A stretch of DNA of 64,000 bases from Amycolatopsis sp. WQ 127309 (GTDB taxonomy: Bacteria; Actinomycetota; Actinomycetes; Mycobacteriales; Pseudonocardiaceae), in the NCBI RefSeq assembly GCF_023023025.1, contig NZ_CP095481.1, positions 3,472,001-3,536,000 on the forward strand, read 5' to 3'. The translations under genes and the position numbers were made by a program. Shown here in pieces: positions 19,423 to 28,151 of this stretch. Each line of letters opens with the position of its first letter. Positions within the stretch are counted from its first letter, which is position 1. The notes below the pieces were generated by a model. The model saw only the letters and a program-made list of their open reading frames with translations. It ran no database searches and was not told the origin of the DNA.

Positions 19423-19459
19423 GATTCCGGCGGCGATCTCCGCGATCGCCGCCGGAATC
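19423..19459 (+). terminator. Hairpin terminator after pcrA
   Basis: A 16 bp perfect stem, GATTCCGGCGGCGATC and its complement, with a 5 nt loop, 44 nt beyond the pcrA stop. A smaller hairpin (GGCCCTG tt CAGGGCC) lies just before it at 19390-19405. No U-tract. Confidence 0.75.
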
Positions 19460-19524
19460 GTCGTACCCCACCGGTAGAACTGACCCCGTGATCGAACACG
19501 AGTTCGACGAAGGGAGAACGTGGT

Positions 19525-19917
19525 GTGGACGCGGTGCTGTTTGGTCTGCTGGCCGAAGGGGTACGAAAATACTTGCGAGGAGTCCTGGAGACGACGGTTC
19601 CGGATCGGGGTCGGGAGCCATCGGGGGCTTCGGGAAGCACCTCGCGTGCGGGAGCGGAGGCGTGCCGGCTGGCCGCCGCCTGGCGAGCGCTGCTCAGGCA
19701 GCACGAGCTCGGCGCGGACGGGCACTGTGTCACCTGCGGCCGGGGACGCCGCTGGACGACCAGGGCCCGGAGAGCCGCGCGTGTCCGCTCCGCGAAGACC
19801 GAGCCGGCCTCGGTGGCGTGGGGCTGGCTGCCGGTGCGAAGACCGGCGGAGCTGTGCACGGTGTGGCAGGTCGCGGTGGGGTACTTCATCCGCCGGTTGC
19901 CGGGCGGTCACCGGTAG
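19525..19917 (+). CDS. Hypothetical protein with CxxC motif, 130 aa
   Basis: GTG 19525 follows GGGAG in a plausible ribosome-binding position. The product starts MDAVLFGLLAEGVRKYL, is Arg-rich, and has a single CxxC knuckle in HCVTCGRGRRWTTRARR, then CTVWQVAVGYFIRRLPGGHR at the end. Could be a small zinc or nucleic-acid-binding protein (inference); no family recognised. It lies between pcrA and the M23 gene, where M. tuberculosis has no counterpart. Confidence 0.55.
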   Translation: MDAVLFGLLAEGVRKYLRGVLETTVPDRGREPSGASGSTSRAGAEACRLAAAWRALLRQHELGADGHCVTCGRGRRWTTRARRAARVRSAKTEPASVAWGWLPVRRPAELCTVWQVAVGYFIRRLPGGHR

Positions 19918-20281
19918 GTGGTTCCCGGCGCTGAGGGCGTGCTGGGCGGGCGCCGGGGTGCGATCGGTGGTCCGAACCACCGGCGAAGTCTTGAGGCGCT
20001 CTGTGGCGCTGCCGGTGTTCCGGCGTCGTGCGAGGCTCGAGCCGCCGGTCGAAGGGGCGGCGAGCCCTGTGGTCGGCCGCCGCGTCGAGGACCTGTGTCC
20101 GGAGTGGCGCGTCGAGCCTGCGGTGATCCCCGTGGCCGGTGGGCGTCTCCGGCCGTCACCGGCAGCTCAGGGAGCCGCGGACGGTTTCGACACCCCGGCC
20201 GCGCGGCTGCTGTGCAGCTCTCGCGCGGCCGTCAGGAGTGGAGCGAACTGCGGATCAGGCGGCTTGGAAGACTCAGGCGAC
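19918..20281. other. Gene-free stretch between the CxxC protein and M23 peptidase genes
   Basis: Convergent intergenic region of about 364 bp. Open frames here lack credible starts and family features. No strong hairpin or repeat was found by eye. Confidence 0.4.
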
Positions 20282-21109
20282 TCAGACGACGATGCCGCGC
20301 GCGGCCAGCCACGGCCGGGGGTCGATCTTCTTCGTGCCGTTCTGCCACACCTCGAAGTGCAGGTGCGGGCCGGTGCTCTGGCCGCGGTTGCCGATCTCGG
20401 CGATCTGCTGGCCGCACTTGACCTTCTGGCCCTCCTTGACGGAGAAGCTGTTCATGTGGCCGTAGACCTGGATCGTGCCGTCGTCGAGCTGGACGCGCAC
20501 CCAGAGGCCGAAGCCGCTGGCCGGGCCGGCGTCGATCACGGTGCCGTCGGAGGCGGCGTAGATCGGGGTGCCGATCGCGTTGGCGATGTCGATGCCGAGG
20601 TGGCTCGTGCCCCACCGGGCACCGAAGCCCGAGGTGAAGGTGCCGTGCGCCGGCAGGCAGGTCTTGGGCCGGGAAGCCTCTTCGGCGGCCTTCTTCGCGG
20701 CGTCGGCTTCGCGCTGCTCACGGGCCTGCGTGATCGAGGCGCTGTCGGCGAGCTTCGCGGCTTCGGCGGAGGCGTCGACGACGTGGCCGGTCGGCAGGAG
20801 CTCGGGAGCGCCCCCGGAACCCGCACCTCCGGCGGTGAACGAGGCGCTGGCGTCCTGGCTGTTGGCCAGCGGCGTGATCGCGGTGTCCGAGTCGGTGACT
20901 GTCTTGAGGGTCGAGCCCGCAGCAGCTGCAGCGAACGCACCGGCCGCGACAGCGGCAACCACGACACGGCCGCGAAGGGCCGAAGAGGGCGGAGCGATGC
21001 GGTGCGCACCCCGGACACGAACGACCGCACCTTCCAGTGCGTCCTTCAATGCCGGGGAAGGAGCTTGGCCGCCGGGGGAGCGGTGTGAAGCCAAGACAGG
21101 GCCTTCCAT
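20282..21109 (-). CDS. M23-family peptidoglycan endopeptidase
   Basis: 275 residues from ATG 21109. A cytoplasmic N-terminus (1-47), one membrane span (about 48-67), a coiled-coil-like Ala/Glu/Lys stretch (about 115-147) and a C-terminal LytM domain with zinc ligands His170 and Asp174 in SHLGIDIAN and the HLH of GPHLHFEVW (249-251). All catalytic residues are present, so probably an active, membrane-anchored wall hydrolase outside the membrane. It sits where M. tuberculosis has Rv0950c. Confidence 0.9.
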   Translation of the reverse strand: MEGPVLASHRSPGGQAPSPALKDALEGAVVRVRGAHRIAPPSSALRGRVVVAAVAAGAFAAAAAGSTLKTVTDSDTAITPLANSQDASASFTAGGAGSGGAPELLPTGHVVDASAEAAKLADSASITQAREQREADAAKKAAEEASRPKTCLPAHGTFTSGFGARWGTSHLGIDIANAIGTPIYAASDGTVIDAGPASGFGLWVRVQLDDGTIQVYGHMNSFSVKEGQKVKCGQQIAEIGNRGQSTGPHLHFEVWQNGTKKIDPRPWLAARGIVV

Positions 21110-21505
21110 CGTCGGGGAGCCGGGCCTAGGACTGCGGGCGGGGGAACCCGGTGAGCCAACCTCGGGGGTGGTTTGCTCGGTGTCCTACTTCGTGACCTGA
21201 CTGTAATGGGGACCGGGGGACAGTAACGAAGGGGCACCGCTGTAGGCAAGATCTGCCCCCCGCGTCGGCCGATCGAGTGGTGTCGATCTTGCGTCCACCT
21301 GTAGGAATTACGCAAAGTTAAAGGGAGGTTACTGCGTTTGGTGTGACTTGGCTTACAGGATCCCCGGTTGGTTGGAGACCTCCGAGGGTGCTCCGGGCCG
21401 CAGCCCGCCGGAATAAGGGTTTGCGGACGGGCGTTGAACACCGCTCGACGACCGGAGCGCCGGCGACCCGCCCGGAATCGCCCGGACTTGCTAGGTTCGC
21501 GGGCA
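21110..21505. promoter_or_regulatory. Divergent promoter between M23 peptidase and repeat-rich membrane protein
   Basis: About 396 bp without a gene. It holds an inverted repeat GCAAGATC (21246-21253) / GATCTTGC (21285-21292) and a direct repeat CTGTAGG (21240-21246 and 21299-21305). An AT-richer segment (GTAGGAATTACGCAAAGTTAAAG) near 21301 is the best promoter candidate. No recognised riboswitch. Confidence 0.45.
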
Positions 21506-24475
21506 ATGCCCCCACGCTCAGAGCCCCCAGCCGGGAGCGCCCCCGCCTCCCCGGGCCCCCCGCAGAACCCGGCCCCCGAGGCCCCAGGTCCCACCGCCAA
21601 GCGGACGCCTCCCCAGCCGCGTCCAGCCCAGCCGGCACCGGCCGAGGCAGCGAAGGACGCCCCGAAGCCCGCAGCGACGGACTCCACACCGGACCCGCCA
21701 ACGGCGGGCTTCCCCGCCACGCGACCGGCGCCGGACGCCACGGAGACGCCCGCACTGGGCTTCACGACCACGAGCGAACCCGCCCAGGAGCCCGATCGGG
21801 CGCGGCAGACCCCCGACCAAGGCGCGGCCGCACAGCGTCGTGACCCCGCAGCCGCACCGGCGCCGGACCCGGCGGCGACTTCCACGCAGGGCTTCGCCGC
21901 CGGACGCCGATCCCGTCAGCCGGCCAGCACCGCGTCGGCGCCGAATTCTGCGGAGACGCCCGCGCTGGGCTCCGCCGCCGTGCGCCGATCCCCCCAGTCG
22001 ACTGGCCCGGCATCGACGCCGGACCCTGCGGAGACGCCCGCGCCGGGCTCCGCCGCCGTGCCCCGGCCTGCCCAGTCGGCCAGCCCGGCATCGGCGCCGG
22101 ACCCTGCGGCGGCTTCGACGCGGGACCCTGCCGCTGTGGGCCGATCCCCCCAGCCGACTGGCCCGGCATCGACGCCGGACCCTGCGGAGACGCCCGCGCC
22201 GGGCTCCACCGCCGTGCCCCGGCCTGCCCCGTCGGCCAGCCCGGCATCGGCGCCAGACCCTGCGACGGTTTCGACGCGGGGCCCTGCCGCTGTGGGCCGA
22301 TCCGCTCAGTCGGCTGGCTCCGAATCGGCGCCGGAGCTTGCGGCGACCTCCACACAGGGCTCCACCGCCGTACGCCGATCTCCCCAGTCGGCCGGCCCCG
22401 AATCGGCGCCGGACCCTGCGGAGACGCCCGCGCCGGGCCCCGCCGCCGCGCGATCCCCTCAGCCGTCCGGCCCCGCGTCGGCGCCGGACTCCACCGCGAC
22501 GCCCGCACTCGGCTTCACGGCCCCGCGCGAACCCGCCGAGCCAACCGACCCCAGCGACGCGGCGTCGGATTCCGGCGATTCCCCTGTGCCCGCGCGGACT
22601 TCCTCCGCCGCCGAATACCGGCGCAAGCCCTCAGCCGAGTCAGGTTCCACTGTGGCCACACCTTCACGCGCCCCCTCCACCCGACGCCCCGGCAAGCCGG
22701 CCGAACCCCCGGAAGATCCCCCGATCACCTCCTGGGAAGACGACCCCAGCCCCACCCCGCAGCTCACCGTCGCCCTCGTGCTGGTCGCACTCGGCGCGGT
22801 CGCGCTGACCGTCGCGGCCTTCGTCCACGTCTCCCCGGCCGCCGGGCCCGGGTTCACGAGCTGGCCGTGGCTGGCCGTTCTCGCGCTCGGGCCCGTCGTG
22901 GCCGCCTTCCTCGTGCGCGGCAAACCCGGGCTGGCCGCCGGCGTCGTGGTCGGGCTGGCCGCGCTCGCTCCCGGGCGGCTGGTGCTCGACCTGCAGTTCG
23001 CCGTCAACGGGCCGCTCACCATCCGGCCCGAGCTCTACCTGCCCGACCGGTTCGTGAGCGGCTCGGCCGTCGGGGGCGGGTTCTGGCTGCTCGTCGCCGG
23101 GGACGTCCTCACCGCGGTCGCCGGGGTGCTCGCCTGGCGGGCCGTCCGGGCGCGGGACGACGAGCCCGAACGGCGGCGGTGGCGGCTGCTCGTCCCGCTG
23201 CTCGCCGTCACGGCATCCGTCGGGCTGCTGACCGCGCCTGTGTTGTCGGACAACGGTTTCCTGCTCGCCCGCTCCGCTTTCGAAGGGCCGTGGCCCGCGC
23301 TCGGCGGGTACCTCCTGCTCGCCGTCGCGCTGCCGTTCGCCGCCGTGCTGGCGCTGGCCGCACCGTTCGAACACGTGGCCCGTGGGGCCCTGGGCGGGCT
23401 CGCCGCGGCCGCGTTCGGTGTCGCGGCGCCGCCCGTGGTGGCCGGTCTCGTCCGGGACGACCTGCACGTCACCTGGGGGCCGGTCCTCGTGCTCGTCGCG
23501 ATGGCGGCCGTCGCCGGGCTCGCGGGCACCCGGCTGACCGAAACCTCGGAAGAAGACGCCGAGAACCTGGCCGGCGAGGCGAAACTGCCCGGCTTGTTCT
23601 GGTGGCGGCTGACGACCGGCCTCCTCGGCCTGGCCACGGCGGTCGCCGCCGTGATCGGCACCCTCGCGCCGCAGGTCGCCGTCACCGCGCTGAACCCGGC
23701 CGCCGCGACGCCCGTCAGCGCGGCCGCCGAGAGCCCGGCCCGGTGGTTCCTGCTCACCGCCGCGATCGTGGTGGCCGTGCTGAGCTTCGGCGTCCTGACG
23801 CCGAAAACGGCGCCCGGCGCGCGGGCGCTGCTCGGGCTCGCCTGGGCGGGGATCGTCCTGGCCGGGACGGCCGTGCTGAACACCGCGCTCACCGCCACCC
23901 AGGCCGGCAACCTCGCCGGCTTCGGCGGGGCCGACCTGAACGGCGCTTCCAGCGCCACGCCCGCCTTCACCTACGACCTCGGGGCCGGCGCCGCGTGGAC
24001 GTTCGCCGCGCTCGTGCTCGCCGTCCTGGCCGCGCTCGCCGCCGTCGGGACCGGCGTCGTCGAACGCGAGGACGCGGTGGACGGCAGCCGGGCCAACGGT
24101 GGTGTGCTCACGCCCGTCGTGGCCGGGGCCGTGCTGGCCGTCGCGGCGTTCGGGCTGCCCGTCTTCAGCGTGCCCGGCTACGTCGCGCCCGGGCTCTGGT
24201 CGGACTTCGACACGCCTTCGTGGGGGCTGCTGACGGCGGCCGCGGTGGTCGTCGGCGCGGCGGTGCTCGCCCTGCGGTCGCGGCCGAAACCGGCGGCGGC
24301 CCTGCTGGCCGGGGCCGCGCTGCTCGCCCTGCTGCACGCCGCGGAGCTGCCGCTCGTCGGCGGCTCGCTCGGCGGCGCGAGCCCGGCGACCGGGTTCTGG
24401 GTCGCGCTCGCCGCGGCCGTCGCGCTGCTGGCCGCGGCGGCCATGTCGGCCGCGGGTGCCCGGCGGACGGCGTGA
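21506..24475 (+). CDS. Large Pro/Ala-rich repeat protein with C-terminal multi-span membrane domain
   Basis: 989 residues from ATG 21506; the frame extends upstream but without a good start. Residues 1 to about 410 are low-complexity and cytoplasmic by prediction, rich in Pro/Ala/Ser/Thr, with eight 26-residue tandem repeats (consensus around RSPQSxGPASxPDPAETPAPGSAAV). From about 417 on there are roughly twelve hydrophobic spans (first LTVALVLVALGAVALTVAAFV) and no transporter motif I can name. Stop overlaps the next start in GTGA, implying translational coupling. Function unknown; its place upstream of sucC has no M. tuberculosis equivalent. Confidence 0.75.
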   Translation: MPPRSEPPAGSAPASPGPPQNPAPEAPGPTAKRTPPQPRPAQPAPAEAAKDAPKPAATDSTPDPPTAGFPATRPAPDATETPALGFTTTSEPAQEPDRARQTPDQGAAAQRRDPAAAPAPDPAATSTQGFAAGRRSRQPASTASAPNSAETPALGSAAVRRSPQSTGPASTPDPAETPAPGSAAVPRPAQSASPASAPDPAAASTRDPAAVGRSPQPTGPASTPDPAETPAPGSTAVPRPAPSASPASAPDPATVSTRGPAAVGRSAQSAGSESAPELAATSTQGSTAVRRSPQSAGPESAPDPAETPAPGPAAARSPQPSGPASAPDSTATPALGFTAPREPAEPTDPSDAASDSGDSPVPARTSSAAEYRRKPSAESGSTVATPSRAPSTRRPGKPAEPPEDPPITSWEDDPSPTPQLTVALVLVALGAVALTVAAFVHVSPAAGPGFTSWPWLAVLALGPVVAAFLVRGKPGLAAGVVVGLAALAPGRLVLDLQFAVNGPLTIRPELYLPDRFVSGSAVGGGFWLLVAGDVLTAVAGVLAWRAVRARDDEPERRRWRLLVPLLAVTASVGLLTAPVLSDNGFLLARSAFEGPWPALGGYLLLAVALPFAAVLALAAPFEHVARGALGGLAAAAFGVAAPPVVAGLVRDDLHVTWGPVLVLVAMAAVAGLAGTRLTETSEEDAENLAGEAKLPGLFWWRLTTGLLGLATAVAAVIGTLAPQVAVTALNPAAATPVSAAAESPARWFLLTAAIVVAVLSFGVLTPKTAPGARALLGLAWAGIVLAGTAVLNTALTATQAGNLAGFGGADLNGASSATPAFTYDLGAGAAWTFAALVLAVLAALAAVGTGVVEREDAVDGSRANGGVLTPVVAGAVLAVAAFGLPVFSVPGYVAPGLWSDFDTPSWGLLTAAAVVVGAAVLALRSRPKPAAALLAGAALLALLHAAELPLVGGSLGGASPATGFWVALAAAVALLAAAAMSAAGARRTA
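21908..22525. repeat. 78 bp tandem repeat array inside the membrane-protein gene
   Basis: Units begin at 21908, 21986, 22064, 22142, 22220, 22298, 22376 and 22451; spacing is 78 bp except the last (75 bp), so the frame is kept. Units 21986-22141 and 22142-22297 form a 156 bp higher-order repeat that is nearly identical, pointing to recent duplication. Encodes the 26-residue Pro-rich repeat. Confidence 0.85.
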
Positions 24476-24816
24476 GCCGGGCGATGCCGCGGGTGCTCGT
24501 CGTCGAGCTCGGCGGGCCCGACCCGCGCGCCGTCGCGCTGGGCCGCGTCCTGCGCGACGAAGGCATGGAGGTCGTCCACGCCGGCCCCCTGGACACCACC
24601 GAGCAGGTCCTCCGCATCGCCGAGCAGGAGGACCCGGACGCGGTCGGCGTGCTCGGCGGCGAGCTGCGGGCGACCCTGAAAGACGTTCGCGTTTTCTACC
24701 TCGACGAGCCCGCGGACCCGGCGAGCGGCGTCTTCGAAACCCCCGAAGAAGCGGCGGAATGGTTGCGCGGTGGGCGGTCTCACACCTCGGGAACACCGTC
24801 TGACCGCGTACGGTGA
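24472..24816 (+). CDS. Degenerate B12-binding-domain-like protein
   Basis: 114 residues from GTG 24472, whose first base overlaps the previous stop (GTGA); ATG 24484 is the alternative. The sequence PRVLVVELGGPDPRAVALGRVLRDEGMEVVHAGPLDTTEQVLRIAEQEDPDAVGVL follows the Rossmann-like cobalamin-binding domain of methylmalonyl-CoA mutase, where the family has LDGHDRG. Here the DxHxxG motif is GPDPRAVALG, with no His, so base-off cobalamin binding looks lost. A single-domain protein with no catalytic part; possibly a nucleotide or protein-binding relic. Coupled to the membrane protein and 119 bp upstream of sucC. Confidence 0.75.
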   Translation: MSRAMPRVLVVELGGPDPRAVALGRVLRDEGMEVVHAGPLDTTEQVLRIAEQEDPDAVGVLGGELRATLKDVRVFYLDEPADPASGVFETPEEAAEWLRGGRSHTSGTPSDRVR

Positions 24817-24935
24817 CCGACTTCACCAGGTGCGGAGTGCCCTGCGTTCGCGCAGGTCGCTAACCTCGACTGGTCCGACAGCGCGGTCCGGTAGTGCGGA
24901 CCACCACAGTGGCGTGTCGTCAGGAGACTGGAGTA

Positions 24936-26105
24936 GTGGACCTCTACGAGTACCAGGCGAGGGATCTCTTCGCCGCCCACGGAGTACCGGTTCTGCCGGG
25001 CTCGGTGGCTAGCACCCCCGAAGAAGCCAAGGCCGCCGCGGAGCAGATCGGTAACCAGGTCGTCGTCAAGGCGCAGGTGAAGGTCGGCGGCCGCGGGAAG
25101 GCGGGCGGCGTCAAGCTGGCCCAGACGCCCGACGAGGCGAAGGAGAAGGCGGAAGCCATCCTCGGCCTCGACATCAAGGGCCACATCACGCGTCGCGTGC
25201 TGGTGGCCGAAGCCTCGGACATCTCGTCCGAGTACTACTTCTCCTTCCTGCTGGACCGGTCCAACCGGACCTTCCTGGCGATGGCGTCCTCCGAGGGCGG
25301 CATGGAGATCGAGCAGCTCGCCGTCGAGCGTCCCGAGGCGCTCGCCAAGATCCCGGTCGACTCGATCACCGGCGTCGACAAGGCGAAGGCCCTCGAGATC
25401 CTGAAGGCCGGCAACTTCCCGGCCGACATCATCGACGAGGCCGCCGACGTCGTCGTGAAGCTCTGGGAGACCTTCGTCTCCGAGGACGCCACCCTCGTCG
25501 AGGTCAACCCGCTGGTCCGTGACCCGCAGGACAAGATCATCGCCCTGGACGGCAAGGTCACCCTCGACGAGAACGCGGACTTCCGTCAGCCGGGCCACGA
25601 GGCCCTGGTCGACAAGGACGCGGAGAACCCGCTCGAGGCGAAGGCCAAGGCCAAGAACCTCAACTACGTGAAGCTCGACGGCCAGGTCGGCATCATCGGC
25701 AACGGCGCGGGCCTCGTCATGTCCACTTTGGACGTCGTGGCGTACGCGGGCGAGAAGCACGGCGGCGTGAAGCCGGCGAACTTCCTCGACATCGGCGGCG
25801 GCGCGTCGGCCGAGGTCATGGCGGCCGGGCTGGACGTCATCCTCAACGACACCGACGTGAAGAGCGTCTTCGTCAACGTCTTCGGCGGCATCACCGCCTG
25901 CGACGCGGTGGCGAACGGCATCGTCGAGGCGCTGAAGATCCTGGGTGACGAGGCTTCCAAGCCGCTCGTCGTCCGGCTGGACGGCAACAACGTCGTCGAG
26001 GGTCGCCAGATCCTGGCCGACGCGAACCACCCGCTGGTCACCGTGGTGGACACAATGGACAACGCGGCCGACAAGGCTGCCGAGCTCGCCGCGGCAGGTG
26101 CGTGA
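24936..26105 (+). CDS. sucC: Succinyl-CoA synthetase, beta subunit
   Basis: 389 residues from GTG 24936 (AGGAG at 24922-24926). TCA-cycle enzyme interconverting succinyl-CoA and succinate with substrate-level ATP/GTP formation. ATP-grasp domain begins [22 protein letters not shown] and contains [20 protein letters not shown]; the C-terminal CoA-ligase-type domain contains FLDIGGGA and [16 protein letters not shown]. Followed one base later by sucD, as in Rv0951-Rv0952. Confidence 0.97.
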   Translation: MDLYEYQARDLFAAHGVPVLPGSVASTPEEAKAAAEQIGNQVVVKAQVKVGGRGKAGGVKLAQTPDEAKEKAEAILGLDIKGHITRRVLVAEASDISSEYYFSFLLDRSNRTFLAMASSEGGMEIEQLAVERPEALAKIPVDSITGVDKAKALEILKAGNFPADIIDEAADVVVKLWETFVSEDATLVEVNPLVRDPQDKIIALDGKVTLDENADFRQPGHEALVDKDAENPLEAKAKAKNLNYVKLDGQVGIIGNGAGLVMSTLDVVAYAGEKHGGVKPANFLDIGGGASAEVMAAGLDVILNDTDVKSVFVNVFGGITACDAVANGIVEALKILGDEASKPLVVRLDGNNVVEGRQILADANHPLVTVVDTMDNAADKAAELAAAGA

Positions 26106-26106
26106 G

Positions 26107-26997
26107 ATGTCGATTTTCATCAACGAGAACAGCAAGGTCATCGTCCAGGGGCTCACCGGCTCCGAGGGCATGAAGCACGCCACCAAGATGCTGAAGTCCG
26201 GCACGGACATCGTGGGCGGCGTCAACGCCCGCAAGGCCGGCCAGACCGTCACCATCGAGGGCAAGGACCTGAAGGTCTTCGGCACGGTCGAAGAGGCCAT
26301 CAAGGAGACCGGCGCCGACGTGTCGGTCATCTTCGTGCCGCCGAAGTTCGCGAAGGACGCGGTCGTCGAGGCGATTGACGCCGAGATCCCGCTGGCCGTC
26401 GTCATCACCGAGGGCATCCCGGTGCACGACTCGGCCTACTTCTGGGCGCACGCGGTGGCGAAGGGCAACACGACCCGGATCATCGGGCCGAACTGCCCCG
26501 GCGTGATCAGCCCCGGCAAGTCGAACGCCGGCATCATCCCGGCCGACATCTCGGGCCCGGGCCAGATCGGCCTCGTGTCGAAGTCCGGCACGCTGACCTA
26601 CCAGATGATGTACGAACTGCGGGACATCGGCTTCTCCACCGCGGTCGGCATCGGCGGTGACCCCATCATCGGCACCACCCACATCGACGCTCTCGAGGCG
26701 TTCGAGGCGGACCCCGAGACCAAGGTCATCGTGATGATCGGCGAGATCGGTGGCGACGCCGAAGAGCGCGCCGCGGCCTACATCAAGGACAACGTGACGA
26801 AGCCGGTCGTCGGTTACGTCGCGGGCTTCACCGCGCCCGAGGGCAAGACGATGGGCCACGCGGGCGCCATCGTCTCCGGCTCCTCCGGCACGGCCGCCGC
26901 CAAGAAGGAGGCCCTCGAGGCCGCCGGCGTCAAGGTCGGGAAGACCCCGAGCGAGACCGCCGTCCTGGCGCGTGAGCTGTACAACAACCTCGGCTGA
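26107..26997 (+). CDS. sucD: Succinyl-CoA synthetase, alpha subunit
   Basis: 296 residues from ATG 26107, 1 nt after the sucC stop. N-terminal CoA-binding domain ([21 protein letters not shown]) and C-terminal ligase domain with the phosphorylated His in [16 protein letters not shown]. Forms the heterodimeric enzyme with SucC. A perfect terminator lies 24 nt downstream. Confidence 0.97.
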   Translation: MSIFINENSKVIVQGLTGSEGMKHATKMLKSGTDIVGGVNARKAGQTVTIEGKDLKVFGTVEEAIKETGADVSVIFVPPKFAKDAVVEAIDAEIPLAVVITEGIPVHDSAYFWAHAVAKGNTTRIIGPNCPGVISPGKSNAGIIPADISGPGQIGLVSKSGTLTYQMMYELRDIGFSTAVGIGGDPIIGTTHIDALEAFEADPETKVIVMIGEIGGDAEERAAAYIKDNVTKPVVGYVAGFTAPEGKTMGHAGAIVSGSSGTAAAKKEALEAAGVKVGKTPSETAVLARELYNNLG

Positions 26998-27020
26998 TAC
27001 CGAGGGATAACTCCTGGTGA

Positions 27021-27053
27021 GGCCGGGCACCCACAGGGTGCCCGGCCTTTCCT
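27021..27053 (+). terminator. Intrinsic terminator of sucCD
   Basis: GGCCGGGCACCC and its exact complement around a CACA loop, followed by TTTCCT. A classic rho-independent signal 24 nt after the sucD stop. Confidence 0.92.
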
Positions 27054-27204
27054 GGTTTCAAGACGAAACCTCCTGAGGTATTCACGCGTCTGATGGGCTG
27101 GTGGCCTGCGAGTGCGCTAGCGTTCTGCGCACACAAGCCGCCTCGTCTTTCCCGGGCGCCCTCGTGCCCCGGAGTGCCGGTCGAACCGACAGGAGTGCAT
27201 CCCG

Positions 27205-27996
27205 ATGACCTTCCCCAGCGGTGGGCCTGGCTACCCCCAGCAGGGTGGCGGCCAGCAGCCCCCCGGACCCCCGCCCCCCGGTGGCTTCCAGCAGCAACAG
27301 CACCAGCCGCAGCACTCGCACCAGGCGCCGTCGGGCCTCGCGGGCCTGCCGCAGAACCTGCCGCTGCTGCTCGCGCTCATCGTCGCGGTCCTCGGCATCG
27401 TCCAGTACTTCCTGGGCTTCTCCGACAACGCCGACCTCGGGCTCGGCACGACGTTCCTGCTGGCCGGCGGCCTGCTCGCCGCGATGCACGCCCTGCCGAA
27501 GGGCCCGCGGACCCTGCCGTTCGCCGCGTTGTTCAGCGTCCTCGGCACCCTCGAGGTCCTGGACACGCTGGTCTCGCTGCAGAACACGCCGGGCCTCGTC
27601 ATCGTCGTCCTGATCCTGGCGATCCTGCAGATGGTCGGCGCGGTCGGCGCGCTGCTCATCGAGCACGACGTGCTCAAGCCGCCGGCGCCGAAGCCCGCCG
27701 CGCCGTCCTACGGCGGCCAGGGCGGCCAGTTCGGCCAGCCGGGCGGGCAGCAGTTCGGCCAGGGCGGACCGCAGGGCGGGCCCCAGTACGGCCAGCAGCA
27801 GCCGGGCCCGGCCGGTTCGACGGGGGAGCCCTCGGCGCCGTTCGCGCAGCCGGGCCAGTACGGCTCGCCGAACCCGCCGTCCACCAACCCGCCGCCGCAG
27901 GCCACGACGTACGCCCCGATGCAGGGCCAGTTCTTCCAGCAGCCGCCGTCCGACAACCCGGGCACGCCGCCCGGGGGATTCGGCAAGTCGAGCTGA
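27205..27996 (+). CDS. DUF5336 membrane protein, Rv0954-like
   Basis: 263 residues from ATG 27205 (ribosome-binding CAGGAG about 9 nt upstream). A Gly/Pro/Gln-rich N-terminus (1-45), four membrane spans (LPLLLALIVAVLGIVQYFL; LGTTFLLAGGLLAAMHAL; FAALFSVLGTLEVLDTLV; GLVIVVLILAILQMVGAVGALLI), then a Gly/Gln/Pro-rich disordered tail. Family and location match M. tuberculosis Rv0954, reported as a member of the cell-division complex. Followed by a strong terminator and the PerM-like gene. Confidence 0.88.
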   Translation: MTFPSGGPGYPQQGGGQQPPGPPPPGGFQQQQHQPQHSHQAPSGLAGLPQNLPLLLALIVAVLGIVQYFLGFSDNADLGLGTTFLLAGGLLAAMHALPKGPRTLPFAALFSVLGTLEVLDTLVSLQNTPGLVIVVLILAILQMVGAVGALLIEHDVLKPPAPKPAAPSYGGQGGQFGQPGGQQFGQGGPQGGPQYGQQQPGPAGSTGEPSAPFAQPGQYGSPNPPSTNPPPQATTYAPMQGQFFQQPPSDNPGTPPGGFGKSS

Positions 27997-28010
27997 CGCC
28001 TTCCGCGTGA

Positions 28011-28050
28011 AACACCCGCTGTGACCCTCCGTGTCACAGCGGGTGTTTTG
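28011..28050 (+). terminator. Intrinsic terminator after DUF5336 gene
   Basis: A 15 bp perfect stem (AACACCCGCTGTGAC and complement) with a 7 nt loop, followed by TTTTG, 14 nt beyond the stop. Confidence 0.92.
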
Positions 28051-28151
28051 CACTCAGGGGGTTACCCGACCGGGTGGGTTAGCTTCGCCACGCAGGTCGG
28101 AGGCGGCGTGGCTCACCCGTACGGACCAGCCCGGATGTCAAGGTGCGGATC

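Noticed and set aside
21121..21180. GGGGGAACCC-type sequence upstream of the M23 gene, considered as a cyclic-di-AMP (ydaO) riboswitch
   Set aside because: The GAACCCGACAGCTAACC half is missing and the similar stretch is on the strand opposite to the M23 transcript.
21301..21360. GTTAC/GTGAC pair considered as an MtrA box for the M23 gene
   Set aside because: Spacing of 10 nt does not fit the known MtrA motif.
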